Source: Leptoclinus maculatus
Lineage: Eukaryota > Chordata > Actinopteri > Perciformes > Stichaeidae
Assembly (NCBI GenBank): GCA_032191485.1
Contig: JAVDOI010000008.1
Coordinates: 21,523,049-21,587,048 of the forward strand
DNA length: 64,000 nucleotides
Direction of reading: 5' to 3'
Every line of letters begins with the position of its first letter. The stretch's first letter is position 1. Under the pieces are notes generated by a model. The model saw nothing but the letters and a program-made list of their open reading frames with translations. It was not told the DNA's origin and did no database searches. The translations under genes and the position numbers were made by a program. Shown here piece by piece: positions 21,620 through 33,971 of this stretch.

Positions 21620-24511
21620 CGCCATGCTTGGTGCTTAAATTCACAGATTGATTGATGGATGGATGTCAAGATATTATTGAAATTGATTGGCACTAAGCAC
21701 ACATTACATTTTGTTTTATAGGAAAAAAGTTATTGGATTGTGTGCATATATTGTTAAAGAGGTGCACAATACGACAAGGGAAGTTGTCTAAAAGGGTTTA
21801 AAAAGCATTTTTCACTTCATCCCAACATTAAGTTTCCACTGGTTACCTTGCAACTCCACTGTGTTCATAAGACATATCTCTTTAAACGTGCTTTGTGTAG
21901 GATTTGGCGTCGCGGTGCGGTTGCAGATTGCAACCAGTTAATACTTCTCCCGTGTGCCAAGTGTGTATGAGAACTAAGGTGACTGATGCAAACGTGTGAA
22001 AACACAAATGGCCCTTTCTTAGCTGTTGTAAGAGAAGCATACTTCAGGTGAACGAGTTGGCAGCAGAGCAGAAGAGAAATAAATGCTGCAGCTCCTCAAC
22101 TCCAACAGAGGTCTCCCGTGATGTGTTTTCTGGCCCTGGAGAACAAAACTACATTGTCCTCCCTGTGTTTTCTGTCCACAGTCAGGTAGCCGAAGCAGGT
22201 TGGTTTGTCCATTCTGGGTTACTGTAGAGACATAGCGGCCGGCTCCGAAAAGAGGACCCCATCCGTATGCAGATACAACCGATTCGTATATATTATATTC
22301 TATTTCTGCCAGTAGATCCCTCTAAATGGTACACACTGCTCCTTAACCTAAGGTGTTAATGAGTGTGCTTCAGAGATGCTGGTAGGCAGATTCTGAACCA
22401 GGCTAGCTATTTCCCCCTGCTTCCAGTCTTTATGCTAAGCTAAGCCACTGCTGGTGGTAGCTACATGCTTTAATGTTTTAAAGGAATAGACCAATAAGCC
22501 AGAGGTAAATCTTCTCATCCACTTCTCGCCTGTTCCTTTGAGACTAGACTTGACCTGTTTTACTTGTCCATTTACACATTACACAAATCTGTCCAACTAA
22601 AATTAGTCAGACTGTTGCACTGGATTTGGTCGGATGAGTTGTATTATCGGGGATCAATAGTTTTTTTGAGAAATTTGAGATTTCTAGGTAATTCCCTTTA
22701 TGAAATGATGTAAAACAGTCAGACTAGAAAAGTGCACTTGGCTGAGTGCAGATCTCCATCAGGTGTGTCTCCCTCTTCCCTCCCAAACAAAGAAGCTGAG
22801 TGTCACTCAATTGTCCCTCCACAGCTCCCTTATACTCAAGAGGGATGTGAACATAATGAAAATAATGCATTTTGCCTAGATTTAGTGCATCATAAGATGT
22901 CAGATGAGGAAGTAATCTGCAGACAGTTGGAGACAACTGGTTGAGAACAAACTTTTCTATAGATGCCAATTTTTGAGCCACGACAAAGGCCGAAATGTGG
23001 CCCCTGCAACCGACTAGGTTAGGCTTGTTTATAGCCAAGCAAATTGCAGTAAATGCCTTTGGCTACTGAAGCAGTTGTTGATCACTTGGTGCCCCTACCA
23101 GCCTTTTAAGAGGAACGAGGAGTCAGCATTCGATGACAGTATATATTAGCGGTTATACATTCCGCGAGGACGATCGCACGGACATGTTGCATCGTTTATA
23201 CTCTTTGTGGGTCTCTCTTCGCAGCAAACAGACATCCACAAAGCACCTCAACATTTTCAAATTTCTCCGCCCATCCGCGTCGATGTAGGTGTAAAATGTT
23301 GGATGTGCACGGAAGGGGCAAAACCCTGCGTAGGGGCGTGTCCAATGATGTGGACATTGCGACCCTCGTGGATGCGGCAAGTATAAATCAAGCTTGAAAC
23401 AGTCAATAAATTAGCTTTTACCAAAAATTGTGAAAGACCGCAACCATGAAGGGTCCTCGAGCATGAGCTCATAAATGAGCACAACAGTTTATTAGGCTAA
23501 TGGGTCCAGCAGTATGTGAGATTAGCCGTGGACAGACGGACAGATACACGCACGTTCGCATTATCTTTGGAATGAACCAACGCAGAGCGAGAGGGGAGCA
23601 GAATCGCTTGTTGACCGGCGCGAGACATGTCCTGGTTCAAACAGCAATACATTGTGGCCCTTCCGAACTTGTCACATCCACATTTAAAGAGTTTAAAGAC
23701 ACAAAAGAGGATGGAAGAGTAAATCATGCACGTGTGTTGACTTGCAGAGATAACAATGAATGAGAAAAGATGATCTCCGTGAGAATATTTGAAAGCAATA
23801 CAGAACGTCTGAGAGCCTTACTCCATTATAATCCATTATATTTTTATATTTTGAATCGTCACCTGGTGCCCGAATACGTGTTTTCCTTTACATGAATAAA
23901 GACATTTACACACTGCGTTCAAATTATGTGCCATTATACGTCAGTGAGTCTCAGCTGAAACAAAAAAAAAAAAAGCACTGACGTTTGTTTTCGACGTTCC
24001 ATTTTTGGTCGTGACACACTGCGAATGGGACACAAGGAAGCCTCAGTGTCCTGGCCTCAGCTGACGAGATGTGATGAGATAAGCCGTAAATAGCTTTAAA
24101 GGAATACTTCTCCAACATAATGACCATTTGTGTATCAATTAATCACCCCATGTTTTTCTCAGTGTTTGGGAAGAAGAGAGCATAGGATTGGATAAATGAG
24201 ACTTGGATTATACGGCACGAGTTGTGTGAGAGATTGTAAACAGCTTTTTTTTTACACATTTTTGCCGTTGATTAAATGCGACTCCCATTTACAGCTACTT
24301 CAATTCGTCAAGACCTTTTCTTTTTCTTTGTTCACCGTCGAGGCAAGTTAACACGGGGTGAGTAATAGATTCACAAATGCTCATTTTGTGGGTGACCTAT
24401 TCCCTTAACTCTTCCCTTAACTATTAGAGTTGTTTATTTGTTTGCACAGGGGTTGTATAACTTTTTTACTTAGGACAGGAGCTGCTGCTGAAAGCTGATA
24501 AAAAAAACATC
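21620..24511. other. Intergenic region upstream of mc5r, no gene seen
   Basis: No coding sequence with family resemblance. Several open frames of about 75-105 codons overlap on opposite strands with no homology I recognise. This should contain mc5r promoter sequence, but no element can be named with confidence. Confidence 0.4.
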
Positions 24512-25822
24512 AAGAGTGGAAAGCCAACACAAAGCCAACCAAGCACAAGTTGAGCGCTTAACTTAATTCTCCATTATGCCCACCATAACCTGTCTGTCTC
24601 AAGTGTACAGAATGCAATTATCCAAATCCCATTACAAAGTTACACGAGCAGTACATTAGTTACAGTAATTAACCTTTGCTGCATGGCCAAATGACAAAGC
24701 CAGTATGTTTGAGTAGTTATGACAAGATGCCTCTGTTATGTATGCACTTTGAACACAATAATTGCAGGAAGTATGAATCCTATCAGCATAATTGGAATTA
24801 CATTTTTCCCGGCACTAATTGACACAGAAGTTATCTTAAGCTGTTTCAAAGACGAGAAGTCAAAACTCAAAGGTATAATTAATTTGCAAGTGCCGATGAC
24901 GTTCAAATCCTAGTAGAGCGATTACATTTCATTATTTATGTTATAGGCAAGTCTTTTCAGAGTGTATAAACAGCTTCTCACATCCGTTTATTATCTTTTA
25001 ATATTAGTATCACACGATGTTCTTCCCAAATATACAGAACATGTCACAAGATCTGTCCTGTTGGAATCACTGCTATCCTACTTGTTGATGTTTCCCATAT
25101 ATGATTCTGAGTGATGGCAGGAAAAGAACGTTATTGGCCGTTTGTCAAACTCTCTCTGGAATTATATCTAAGAAGCTCCAGATCCAACATTTCAAGCAAC
25201 AAGCACAGCAAATTAAAGTCATATGATACTTAAAGTAAAAAATGGAAAAGCAAATGCATCCTCTTTTTTCAAAAAGGTGAAAATAAAAGAAGTGTTAATT
25301 TAGACATTGCGCTGTAGTTCAGACTGGATGAGATCACAGTATCAAAGAAAACTTGTCAGCTTCAGACAGAGTTATGAATTAAGACGTAGCACAGCAGAGG
25401 ATTTGTTGCTGGATGGATTATATTTTTTTTTAAGAGACCAGTATTAACATTTCTTGTCAGTCGTGACAGATCGCTTCTTTTTTGTTCCTGATCCCCTTTT
25501 GAGTCCTTTATTAGGTGCCAATGAGTCTGATTATATCTTTATTTTAATCATATATTTTTACTCACAATATAGCTACTTAAAATGAACTGAGCCAAAATAA
25601 AAATTTGTAGCAAAATCTAAATGTATACAGTATGACAGCTGGGAATCTGCTACTTCGGTGAAGTCGGTCCATTTTATGAGTGACATCACCTACCGCAGGA
25701 GTCGGGGTCATCAACCTCCTCAACCATCAGAAATGTTGCTCACCTGGTGATAACAAAGAATTAGGTGGTACATGGCAACATGTCCACAGGTAGAAGTTGG
25801 ACAGCGCTGCGTGTACAACTGA
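24512..25822. repeat. 1.3-kb direct repeat, left copy (target-site duplication of L1)
   Basis: It begins AAGAGTGGAAAGCCAACA and ends GTGTACAACTGA. The same sequence recurs at 27775-29069, differing by scattered substitutions and a deletion of about 16 nt near 28033. The L1 fragment lies exactly between the two. The repeat itself contains no recognised gene or element. Confidence 0.9.
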
Positions 25823-27774
25823 AACAGACATTCTACGATCAAGGAGAAAGGGCAGGGAAACTTTTGGCCTGGCGTTTAAAGTCAATGCAGAATGAAAGAT
25901 AAATTTTAGAAATTGAGTCGGAGAAAGGGACGACAATTACTAACCCACGAGAAATAAATAGCACTTTCCAGACATTTTATTCTAAATTGTACACGTCAGA
26001 AAGTCCAGCCACATCTTGCACACTCCACAACTTCCTAGGTCAGATAGAAATACCGTTCCTTTCCTTAGTGAGAGCGCTAAACAGGAACTCAATTCCCCTA
26101 TTGCAATATCTGAGTTGTCAGAGGCCATAGACAGTATGAAAGGAGGGAAAGCTCCAGGACCCGACGGTGTTCCTATTGAAATCTACAAAAAATTTAAGGA
26201 CAGGCTATTGGTTCCTTTACTGAATATGTTTGAAGAATCACTTGAAAATGATGAGCTGCCCCCATCTCTGCGAAACGCACTTATAACCTTAATATTAAAG
26301 CCAGGTAAGCCCTCCACAAAGTGTGAGTCCTACCGCCCCATCTCCTTAATCAATAATGATGTGAAAATAATAGCAAAACTGCTTGCCAGAAGGTTGGAGA
26401 AACATTTGCCATCTATTGTGGCCTTAGATCAAAATGGATTAATTAAAGGAAGACAGGGCTCTCACAATATTTGTAGACTGATGAACATTATATATGCCAA
26501 GAAAGAAATACCTGATGTGGCTGTGATAGGACTTGATGCGGAAAAGGCCTTTGATAGGGTCGAGCATGAATACCTATTTGAAGTGCTTAACCGTTTTGGA
26601 ATAGGCAACTACTTCCTTAATTGGATCAAACTCTTATATCATGACTCAAGTGCTTCAGTAATGACCAGCTATATGGTATCAAAACAGCTCTCTCTTTGTA
26701 GAGGTACAAGACAAGGATGTCCCTTGTCTCCTCTTCTTTTTGTACTGGCCATTGAACCTCTAGCAATTGCAATTAGAGGCAATAGTGAGATAACTGGTAT
26801 CACAATTAATTATATTGAGAATAAAATAGGACTATTTGCTGATGATATAGTGCTCTTTCTGACAGACTTGAAACAATCTATACCTTCTTTATTAAGTTTA
26901 ATAGGAACATATGGTAGTTTCTCAGGTTATAAGGTTAATGCATCTAAGTCTACAATCCTATTTTTGAAAAAATCTGAGCGATTAACTCCACCACTAAATA
27001 CACCATTTAGGAACATTGTGGACAGCTTTACATACCTCGGTGTTAAAATCACGCCTACAATAGAATCCATGGTACCTACTAACTATAACCCTGTGACGGA
27101 GTCAGTAGTTGAATCTATTAATAGATGGAAATCTTTGCCAATTTCCATGATTGGTCGTATTAATATTCTGAAGATGAATATCCTTCCTAAATTCCTGTAC
27201 CTTTTTCAAACCATCCCACTTGCTCCTCCTTCTAATTTCTTTACTAAAATGAAACAGCTTTTTTGTAATTACATTTGGAATGATAGACGCTCAAGACTGC
27301 GCATGACCCTGTTATACTTACCATATGACAGAGGTGGGTTAAAACTCCCTTACCTCCAGGGACACTATTGGGCTGCCCAACTATGAGCAGCCTCATACTG
27401 GTTTGAACACCAGTCAAAGCTGCACTGGATAAGGATGGAGGAAACCACAACTTCCAAAATCCCCTTATATCTCTACCTTTACTCAGCAAACTTAGCCACT
27501 TTGAAGAAACACACTGCAAACCCCTTTGTTAAAAATACGCTGACAGTATGGCATGAGGTGTTAAGTTATCTTGGGGAAAAAACTCCTCTATCCCAATATT
27601 CACCTATTTGGGGGAACAGAAACTTTACGCCAGGTAACGACCCTGGTTTTAAGTTAAGGGCAGACAGAGGTATCTCTCCAAGTGCCTATGTGTACCTTTT
27701 GATGTGACCTTGTCCTGTCTTGTGTTTGTGTTTGTGTATTGTGGAAAAGACAATAAAAACATTTGTCAAAAAAA
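25823..27774 (+). mobile_element. 5'-truncated L1-type LINE between 1.3-kb direct repeats
   Basis: It starts inside ORF2, just before the reverse-transcriptase domain, and ends with AATAAA (27752-27757) and an A-tract, the normal 3' end of a retrotransposed L1. The coding part has a stop near 25901, a frameshift near 26055, a TGA at about 27385 and an internal deletion before the 3' UTR, so it is dead on arrival or decayed. The boundaries coincide with the inner edges of the two direct repeats. Confidence 0.9.
26060..27386 (+). pseudogene. L1 ORF2 reverse-transcriptase fragment
   Basis: Motifs in order are GKAPGPDGVPIEIYKKF, YRPISLINNDVKIIAKLLA, DQNGLIKGRQ, DAEKAFDRVE, RGTRQGCPLSPLLFVLAIEP and FADDIVLFL (26835-26861). 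This is an L1/Tx1-clade RT with the catalytic FADD intact. The endonuclease domain is absent through 5' truncation. The thumb and C-terminal region continues after a TGA at about 27385 (WIRMEE..., SPIWGN...). Most of the frame is open over about 440 codons, so the insertion is fairly young. Confidence 0.9.
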
Positions 27775-29069
27775 AAGAGTGGAAAGCCAACACAAAGCCA
27801 TCCAAGCACAAATTGAGCGCTTAACTTAATTCTCTATTATGCCCACCATAACCTGTCTGTCTCAAGGGAGCAGAATGCAATTATCCAAATCCCATTACAA
27901 AGTTACACGAGCAGTACATTAGTTACAGTAATTAACCTTTGCTGCATGGCTAAATGACAAAGCCAGTATGTTTGAGTAGTTATGACAAGATGCCTCTGTT
28001 ATGTATGCACTTTGAACACAATAATTGCAGGAATTCAGCATAATTGGAATTTTTCCCGGCACTAATTGACACAGAAGTTATTTTAAGCTGTTTCAAAGAC
28101 GAGAAGTCAAAACTCAAAGGTATAATTAATTTGCAAGTGCCGATGACGTTCAAATCCTAGTAGAGCGATTACATTTCATTATTTACGTTATAGGCAAGTC
28201 TTTTCAGAGTGTATAAACAGCTTCTCACATCCGTTTATTATCTTTTAATATTAGTATCACACGATGTTCTTCCCAAATATACAGAACATGTCACAAGATC
28301 TGTCCTGTTGGAATGACTGCTATCCTACTTGTTGATGTTTCCCATATATGATTCTGAGTGATGGCAGGAAAAGAACGTTATTGGCCGTTTGTCAAACTCT
28401 CTCTGGAATTATATCTAAGAAGCTCCAGATCCAACATTTCAAGCAACAAGCACAGCAAATTAAAGTCATATGATACTTAAAGTAAAATATGGAAAAGCAA
28501 ATGCATCCTCTTTTTTAAAAAAAGTGAAAATAAAAGAAGTGTTAATTTAGACATTGCGCTGTAGTTCAGACTGGATGAGATCACAGTATCAAAGAAAACT
28601 TGTCAGCTTCAGACAGAGTTATGAATTAAGACGTAGCACAGCAGAGGATTTGTTGCTGGATGGATTATATTTTTTTTTAAGAGACCAGTATTAACTTTTC
28701 TTGTCAGTCGTGACAGATCGCTTCTTTTTTGTTCCTGATCCCCTTTTGAGTCCTTTATTAGGTGCCAATGAGTCTGATTATATCTTTGTTTTAATTATAT
28801 ATTTTTACTCACAATATAGCTACTTAAAATGAACTGAGCCAAAATAAAAATTTGTAGCAAAATCTAAATGTATACAGTATGACAGCTGGGAATCTGCTAC
28901 TTCGGTGAAGTCGGTCCATTTTATGAGTGACATCACCTACCGCAGGAGTCGGGGTCATCAACCTCCTCAACCATCAGAAATGTTGCTCACCTGGTGATAA
29001 CAAAGAATTAGGTGGTACATGGCAACATGTCCACAGGTAGAAGTTGGACAGCGCTGCGTGTACAACTGA
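27775..29069. repeat. 1.3-kb direct repeat, right copy
   Basis: It begins directly after the L1 A-tract with AAGAGTGG and ends GTGTACAACTGA, after which the sequence becomes unique ('tttcacaacgtg'). See the left copy at 24512-25822. Confidence 0.9.
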
Positions 29070-29735
29070 TTTCACAACGTGAATCACGGTAACCAGTACA
29101 TGTTACATTTTATATTTACATTTTCATTGAGCTGTGACAAAACAGGTTGGGAGCTACAGCCCTATTGTGTTTTATGTATTATCCATGGAAAGAAAAGGTC
29201 AGTGTGGGGGACCAGCTATGGTAGGAAGTTTTTGTGAGGTTTTAAACAGGTCTTCACCTGACGAAACCAATTTTCCGAATGTTTTGTTTCAAATGCTTCT
29301 GGCTGCGTATCTATCCCCTGGCATTTTTGTTGTAGCCAGGTCAACAACACAGCCCATTATGGAGATATACTTCTTCATTTGATTCTGCAGATGGTGGCCA
29401 CCTGTACTCTCTCGCTATCCGTTTCCTGCTCCTGTGATCCGACTTGTGTTGCTGTTTGAGGACGTGATGTCAGAGACGGAGGGCACCGTGTGATGTGTGG
29501 CTGCTCCCATGTGAAGATGCACGCTATCGTACTGCATAAATTGTGCTCTCAGTTACAATCAAGAAGAGACATCTTGAAGCTTCTGACAGCTAATTATTGT
29601 CAGACTTCAAAGGTCTGCCATTGATCATTGATGCACACTATCAAAACAGGTTCTAAAAGGAACATGTGGACACGTGGAACTGTTAAATTGTGACGTAAGA
29701 GCTTATATAACTGCTCTCAGCCCACGCATACACTA
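29070..29735. other. Intergenic, no gene seen
   Basis: Unique-looking sequence with no supported feature. Confidence 0.4.
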
Positions 29736-30081
29736 ACTGCAGAGTGCAGATACATGAATACGCCGAGTGTGTCTCCTCTCTTCTCTGACTGCAGCTGGGG
29801 ACTGCTGCGCGAGGCTGCTGTGAGACTAACCTGTGAGTGCTTTGGGGCGGCTCACGGCAGCTCCCGCTGCTCGTTCACGACAGTGCAGAACGGTACGTGC
29901 TTTCACGTCAGAGTCAAAACACCAGAAAAGTTTTTAAGTTAGTTTTTATAAAAAATTGTTTTATAAATTATAATACATGTAGAGTATTTAAGAAACATTA
30001 TTAAATTATAAAATAGCTATAACTTTGTGATTCTGTTTAGGCCAGCAGAGAAGGCCTTGCAGGCCCTGATGGCCCACCACT
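29736..30081 (-). mobile_element. Short hAT copy (ZMYM1-like family), 3' end lost
   Basis: The right edge is a slightly mutated family terminus (GGCCCACCACTA instead of ...CACTG). The left part (29740-29940) is the inverted counterpart of 12640-12945. No transposase sequence remains. Confidence 0.65.
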
Positions 30082-30734
30082 AGGTGTAGGTTTGTGTTTG
30101 ATGTTTCCTGCATTATTCATTCAGATAGCAGGAAATCATCAATTATGCACAGCACAACACATGCAATTAAACATAATCACTTGGAAATATTAATCAGACC
30201 AAAGGAACAACTTGTGAGCATGGGCTGTTTGCACGTCTCCCACAATACAGTATATGAAAGGAAATGAGGTAACTGCTGTATATTTCCTCAACGAACCGGC
30301 ATGTTATATGGTACAGTCAAAACGTGGAGTTAAAAGTAGCCATTAAACTAACAAGCCAATGGTATGATGCTCGTAGTGTGTCCTATTTTACTTGTTATGA
30401 TCCATTAATGATGGGAATATTAACAAGCATATGAATGACAATGAACAAATCATCTAGCCGCTGTGAGTGTGATCTGCAGTTATCAGGGTGTTAGGATTCT
30501 TCTCATGACATTGCTTTATTGTGACATAAGAATGTACTAAGATGGAGCCCCGACTGACTAAATGTAATGAAAGGTTATCAGAGTGAAGAACATAACTGGA
30601 GTGTAATAAATATATACTTTTACTTTAAAGTCCAATTAGGTAAAGAAAAATAAAGTATCAATTATTCTATCAAATATATTTAAACCGTTGGACTTTATTT
30701 TTCTATTTATCTTAATCTTAACCATAGGCAAGGC
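30082..30734. other. Intergenic, no gene seen
   Basis: AT-rich sequence with no supported feature. Confidence 0.4.
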
Positions 30735-31436
30735 GCCAACCTTCGGGTCTGAAAAGTGAAGCCAAAGCAGAAGTGACTTAAAGTTGCATTCTTTCTAATG
30801 GCCATCAGGGGCGACTGACCCAGACTGAAATGACCCTACTTTTCACTTGATTTATTATGTCTTCTTCAATACAGCATGATGTTCATTTAGTAAATTATGG
30901 TCCATTTAGAGTCAAATAGACAATAAAACAGGGTATGCTTTAGGGCGGGGCTAACTTGTGATTGACAGGTCGCTACCACGCGGACAGCTCTGGGAGCTGT
31001 CCGCGTTTTCATCTTAGAACTTTAATCCTTTCAGTGTGTTTTCAGATCATGAAAGTTAATGTAACATTATGGTTGCCTAAAATGTTTTATTCAGCGTTCA
31101 GTTGTACTTAACTCCACCCTCTGTCACTTTTTGTTGCAAAAACCAAGCTGGTGACGGCCAGAAACCAAGATGGCGACCATCAAAATGCCCAAATTGAGGT
31201 TTCAAAACGGCAGTCGACAAAACAATGGCTGACATCAAAGTGACTAGGTCTGCCCACAGAAGACCCTCATTGGGGCCCTAAAGAGCAAAAGTGCTGTGAG
31301 CTTGGGCCAACCCATGGGGGACCCACATGGGATTAGTGTGGGTTTGACCCTGCCTACAGTAAACCCACACCTTCCCACAGTTCACAAGCTCGGGCATGTT
31401 TGTTGGGTACATCCACTCTTTATATAAAGTCTATGC
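30735..31436 (-). repeat. SINE/MITE-like repeat, copy C, with nested insert
   Basis: The reverse complement begins like copy D (atagacttta-tataaag) and shares 'atggaccataatttactaaatg' with copy A. About 155 bp (31255-31410) of unrelated sequence interrupts it and looks like a nested insertion. A perfect hairpin (30979-31005) lies within. Confidence 0.55.
30979..31005. repeat. Perfect 12-bp hairpin
   Basis: The arms CGCGGACAGCTC and GAGCTGTCCGCG surround a 3-nt loop, with one more A-T pair outside and then TTTT. It sits inside a dispersed repeat. Confidence 0.7.
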
Positions 31437-32375
31437 TATAGGCTTAACAGCAAATACATATACACACTGAGCATCAGCCTTTTCAGCAAGGTACCACTCT
31501 GAAGCTACGTCAATTTACACCAGTCAGTGCACGTCATTTTATCATCCACATTATATTAACCCCTGCAACAGCAGCTAAAGCCCTTTAGCCTGCAAGCTAA
31601 CACTAGAGAAGAAAGCTAGCTAACAACACTTTGAATTTTTTTGGACACCTTTATGTTATTTTACTTTTTTATTCTCTTTGACACAGTGAGAAAAGAAACG
31701 TCAAATCACACACATCTAGAAAATGTCACTAGTGTCACAATAAAGTAGTATTTGCATTGGTATTGCCAACTTTGGAAATGATTTAATGAGATTCGGTATC
31801 TGGGAAGTCGGTACATTCTGCTGTGTGTAACATAACCCACTGCAGGGTCATCGCTCCTGATGATGAGTTTGGTAGCATGTGTAATTTAGTTACTTGTTGT
31901 GACAACAACAGTATTATATTTGGGACTCTCCTGACAGTCATCTGAAGGCAGCAGGTATCCGTTCCATCTGCAGTCTCTAACTGGAGTGATGTTGCACACT
32001 ATAAAGCCACAATGATCTGGCTGTGATCACAGCTGATCTGCTGGTTACATTTTTGGCAACCAGCATCAGCACGTCGTAAAATAACCACAGAACACCCCGT
32101 GTTTATGCGCACATCAAACGTGTCGTTTAGATTAATTATTCTACAAAGTTTCTTCTGTACAAAAACAGTTCAGTCACAAAGCCCCACAAAAAATTGTGAA
32201 TCACTTAAAACTTCTTGCTCCGCTTATAACTCCCTCAGGACTGTTCTTTCTGATCTCCCCCCCCCAAGTGCACCACAGGGACACCAAGGGAGCCTGGCCA
32301 CAAAATCAACAAAAGTCTGTTTGGCAATTTCCCGACACACTTTGCAGGTCGCACTTTGCATCTACCTGGCCCATA
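31437..32375. other. Intergenic, no gene seen
   Basis: No supported coding or RNA feature. Short C-run near 32260. Confidence 0.4.
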
Positions 32376-32855
32376 GACTGTATATAAGAAGTGGACATAT
32401 TGTGACGTCACCCATTGCTTTCTGGACTGTTGTTATGAAGCCTAGAGTTTGCCGATTTCACCGTCGCCATCTTAGTTTTCTTTTGCAACCGGAAGTTACC
32501 ATATTTGGAATAGGGAAAAGTGACGTAGTGATGCCGTATACGTATTGATGGCGCCGTAAAGTATATTCTGCTTTATGGTCTATTTGACTCTAAATGGACC
32601 ATCATTTATTAATTGAAAACCATGCTGCATTGAAGAAGACTTGAAACTAGAGATTGAGACCATAAACTCATGTTTACAATGTTTACTGAGGTAATAAATC
32701 AAGTGAGAAGTAGAGTCATTTTCTCATAGACTTCTATATAACCAGACTTCTTTTTGCAACCGGAGGAGTCGCCCCCTGCTGGTCAGTAGAGATAATGCAA
32801 GTTTTAAGACACTTCCGCATCGGCTTCATTCAGCAGAACCGGAGGTTGCTGCCTG
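32376..32855 (+). repeat. SINE/MITE-like interspersed repeat, copy D (most complete)
   Basis: It starts 'atagactgtatataagaag', contains 'gtgacgtcacccattg' and ends near 'gcatcggcttc'. Relatives lie at 1985, 21283, 30735 and a 5' scrap at 56788-56885. The class is not resolved. Confidence 0.65.
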
Positions 32856-33159
32856 ATCTGGCCACATGTTTCTGGCTACACCACAAACTGATAATCAGTC
32901 TGGACTTGTCTGTATGAGTCAGCGAAGGCTGAGCTTGAAAATGGAGGTTTGTCGCGAGAGCATGTGTAAAACTGACAATTGAAATAATGCTCTGACAATA
33001 AAGACATAAGGTGTCTGGGAACTTTTACAGTTAGTAGCGTGAGCTAGCTAACTTTGTTAGCCTTAGCTTGCCAACTTTTGCTACTGTTTCAAGACTTTTC
33101 TAAATATATATGATGCTACAACAATATGCAATGTATGGATGTTATACGCTGCTTTCCAT

Positions 33160-33250
33160 TTGAACTGGGAAGTCGGAATTTCTGAGTTCCCAGTCAGAAA
33201 TTTCAACTGGAACGCCGATTCCGACTCGGAAAGTCGGACGAACCCCACCA
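33160..33250. repeat. Partial inverted-repeat fragment
   Basis: 'GGGAAGTCGGAATTTCTGAG' is followed by 'cagaaatttc' and 'cggaaagtcgga', a short foldback pattern of a dispersed repeat. Confidence 0.35.
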
Positions 33251-33505
33251 ATCCCAACCTTAAAATCCAAGATGGCTGCTCCGTGCATTAACAGTAAAAT
33301 ATCTTTAGTAATATGCTGTTTATTTGCACTTCTGTCTTTTTTGTGTCTCATTAAATCAGTCATAGATACAGAACTGTCCAACTTATATCTGATGACATGT
33401 TGCTGCATTGTTTGTATGCCCAAAATGCTGGCGTAATGCGTTTTTGTCAACAGGTATTGCTAACAATGGCTAACCTGGCTTGAGCAAACCCCATTATGTT
33501 TTTTT

Positions 33506-33971
33506 GGTAACACTTTATAATAACTACACACTATGAAGCATTAGTTAAGTATGAATAAACACTTAATTCATCCTTTATAAAGCATTGTTCCTACATTAAC
33601 ACTCATTAGTATGCTATTCATAACAACAGTTATAAATGTTTTATTCTTGATTAATAAGCTCGTCTATTGTGTGTTTCATGATTGTGTTTTCATACTTTAT
33701 AAATGATGGATTCCCCATTTGTAAATGAAGTATTATATATATTACAAAACAATTATTAAGGAGTTGTAGATGATTAATAAAATAATTTATAAAGTGTAAG
33801 TAAATGATTAAGAACGCATTTAGATGTACATTATTCATACATTTATATATATATATAATGATTTATGGTTAGGGACTATGTTAATATATGCTTCATAAAT
33901 GCGTATTTATACTGCAATTCATGGTTAATTCATGATTAATTAAGGTAGTTACTACTCGTTAGTAAAGTGTT
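33506..33971. mobile_element. Inverted-repeat MITE (GGTAACACTTTA type)
   Basis: The left end is AACACTTTATAATAACTAC. The right end, reverse-complemented, is AACACTTTACTAACGAGTAG; both are followed inside by TTAATT/TTAAG-type sequence. It is AT-rich, about 465 bp, with no coding sequence. The target duplication is not clear. Confidence 0.6.

Noticed and set aside
22724..23760. Overlapping open frames of 70-104 codons
   Set aside because: Both strands are open, there is no recognisable domain, and no splice-consistent extension was found.
30979..31010. Hairpin followed by T-run as an intrinsic terminator
   Set aside because: Intrinsic terminators of this type are bacterial; this one lies in a fish interspersed repeat with no gene before it.
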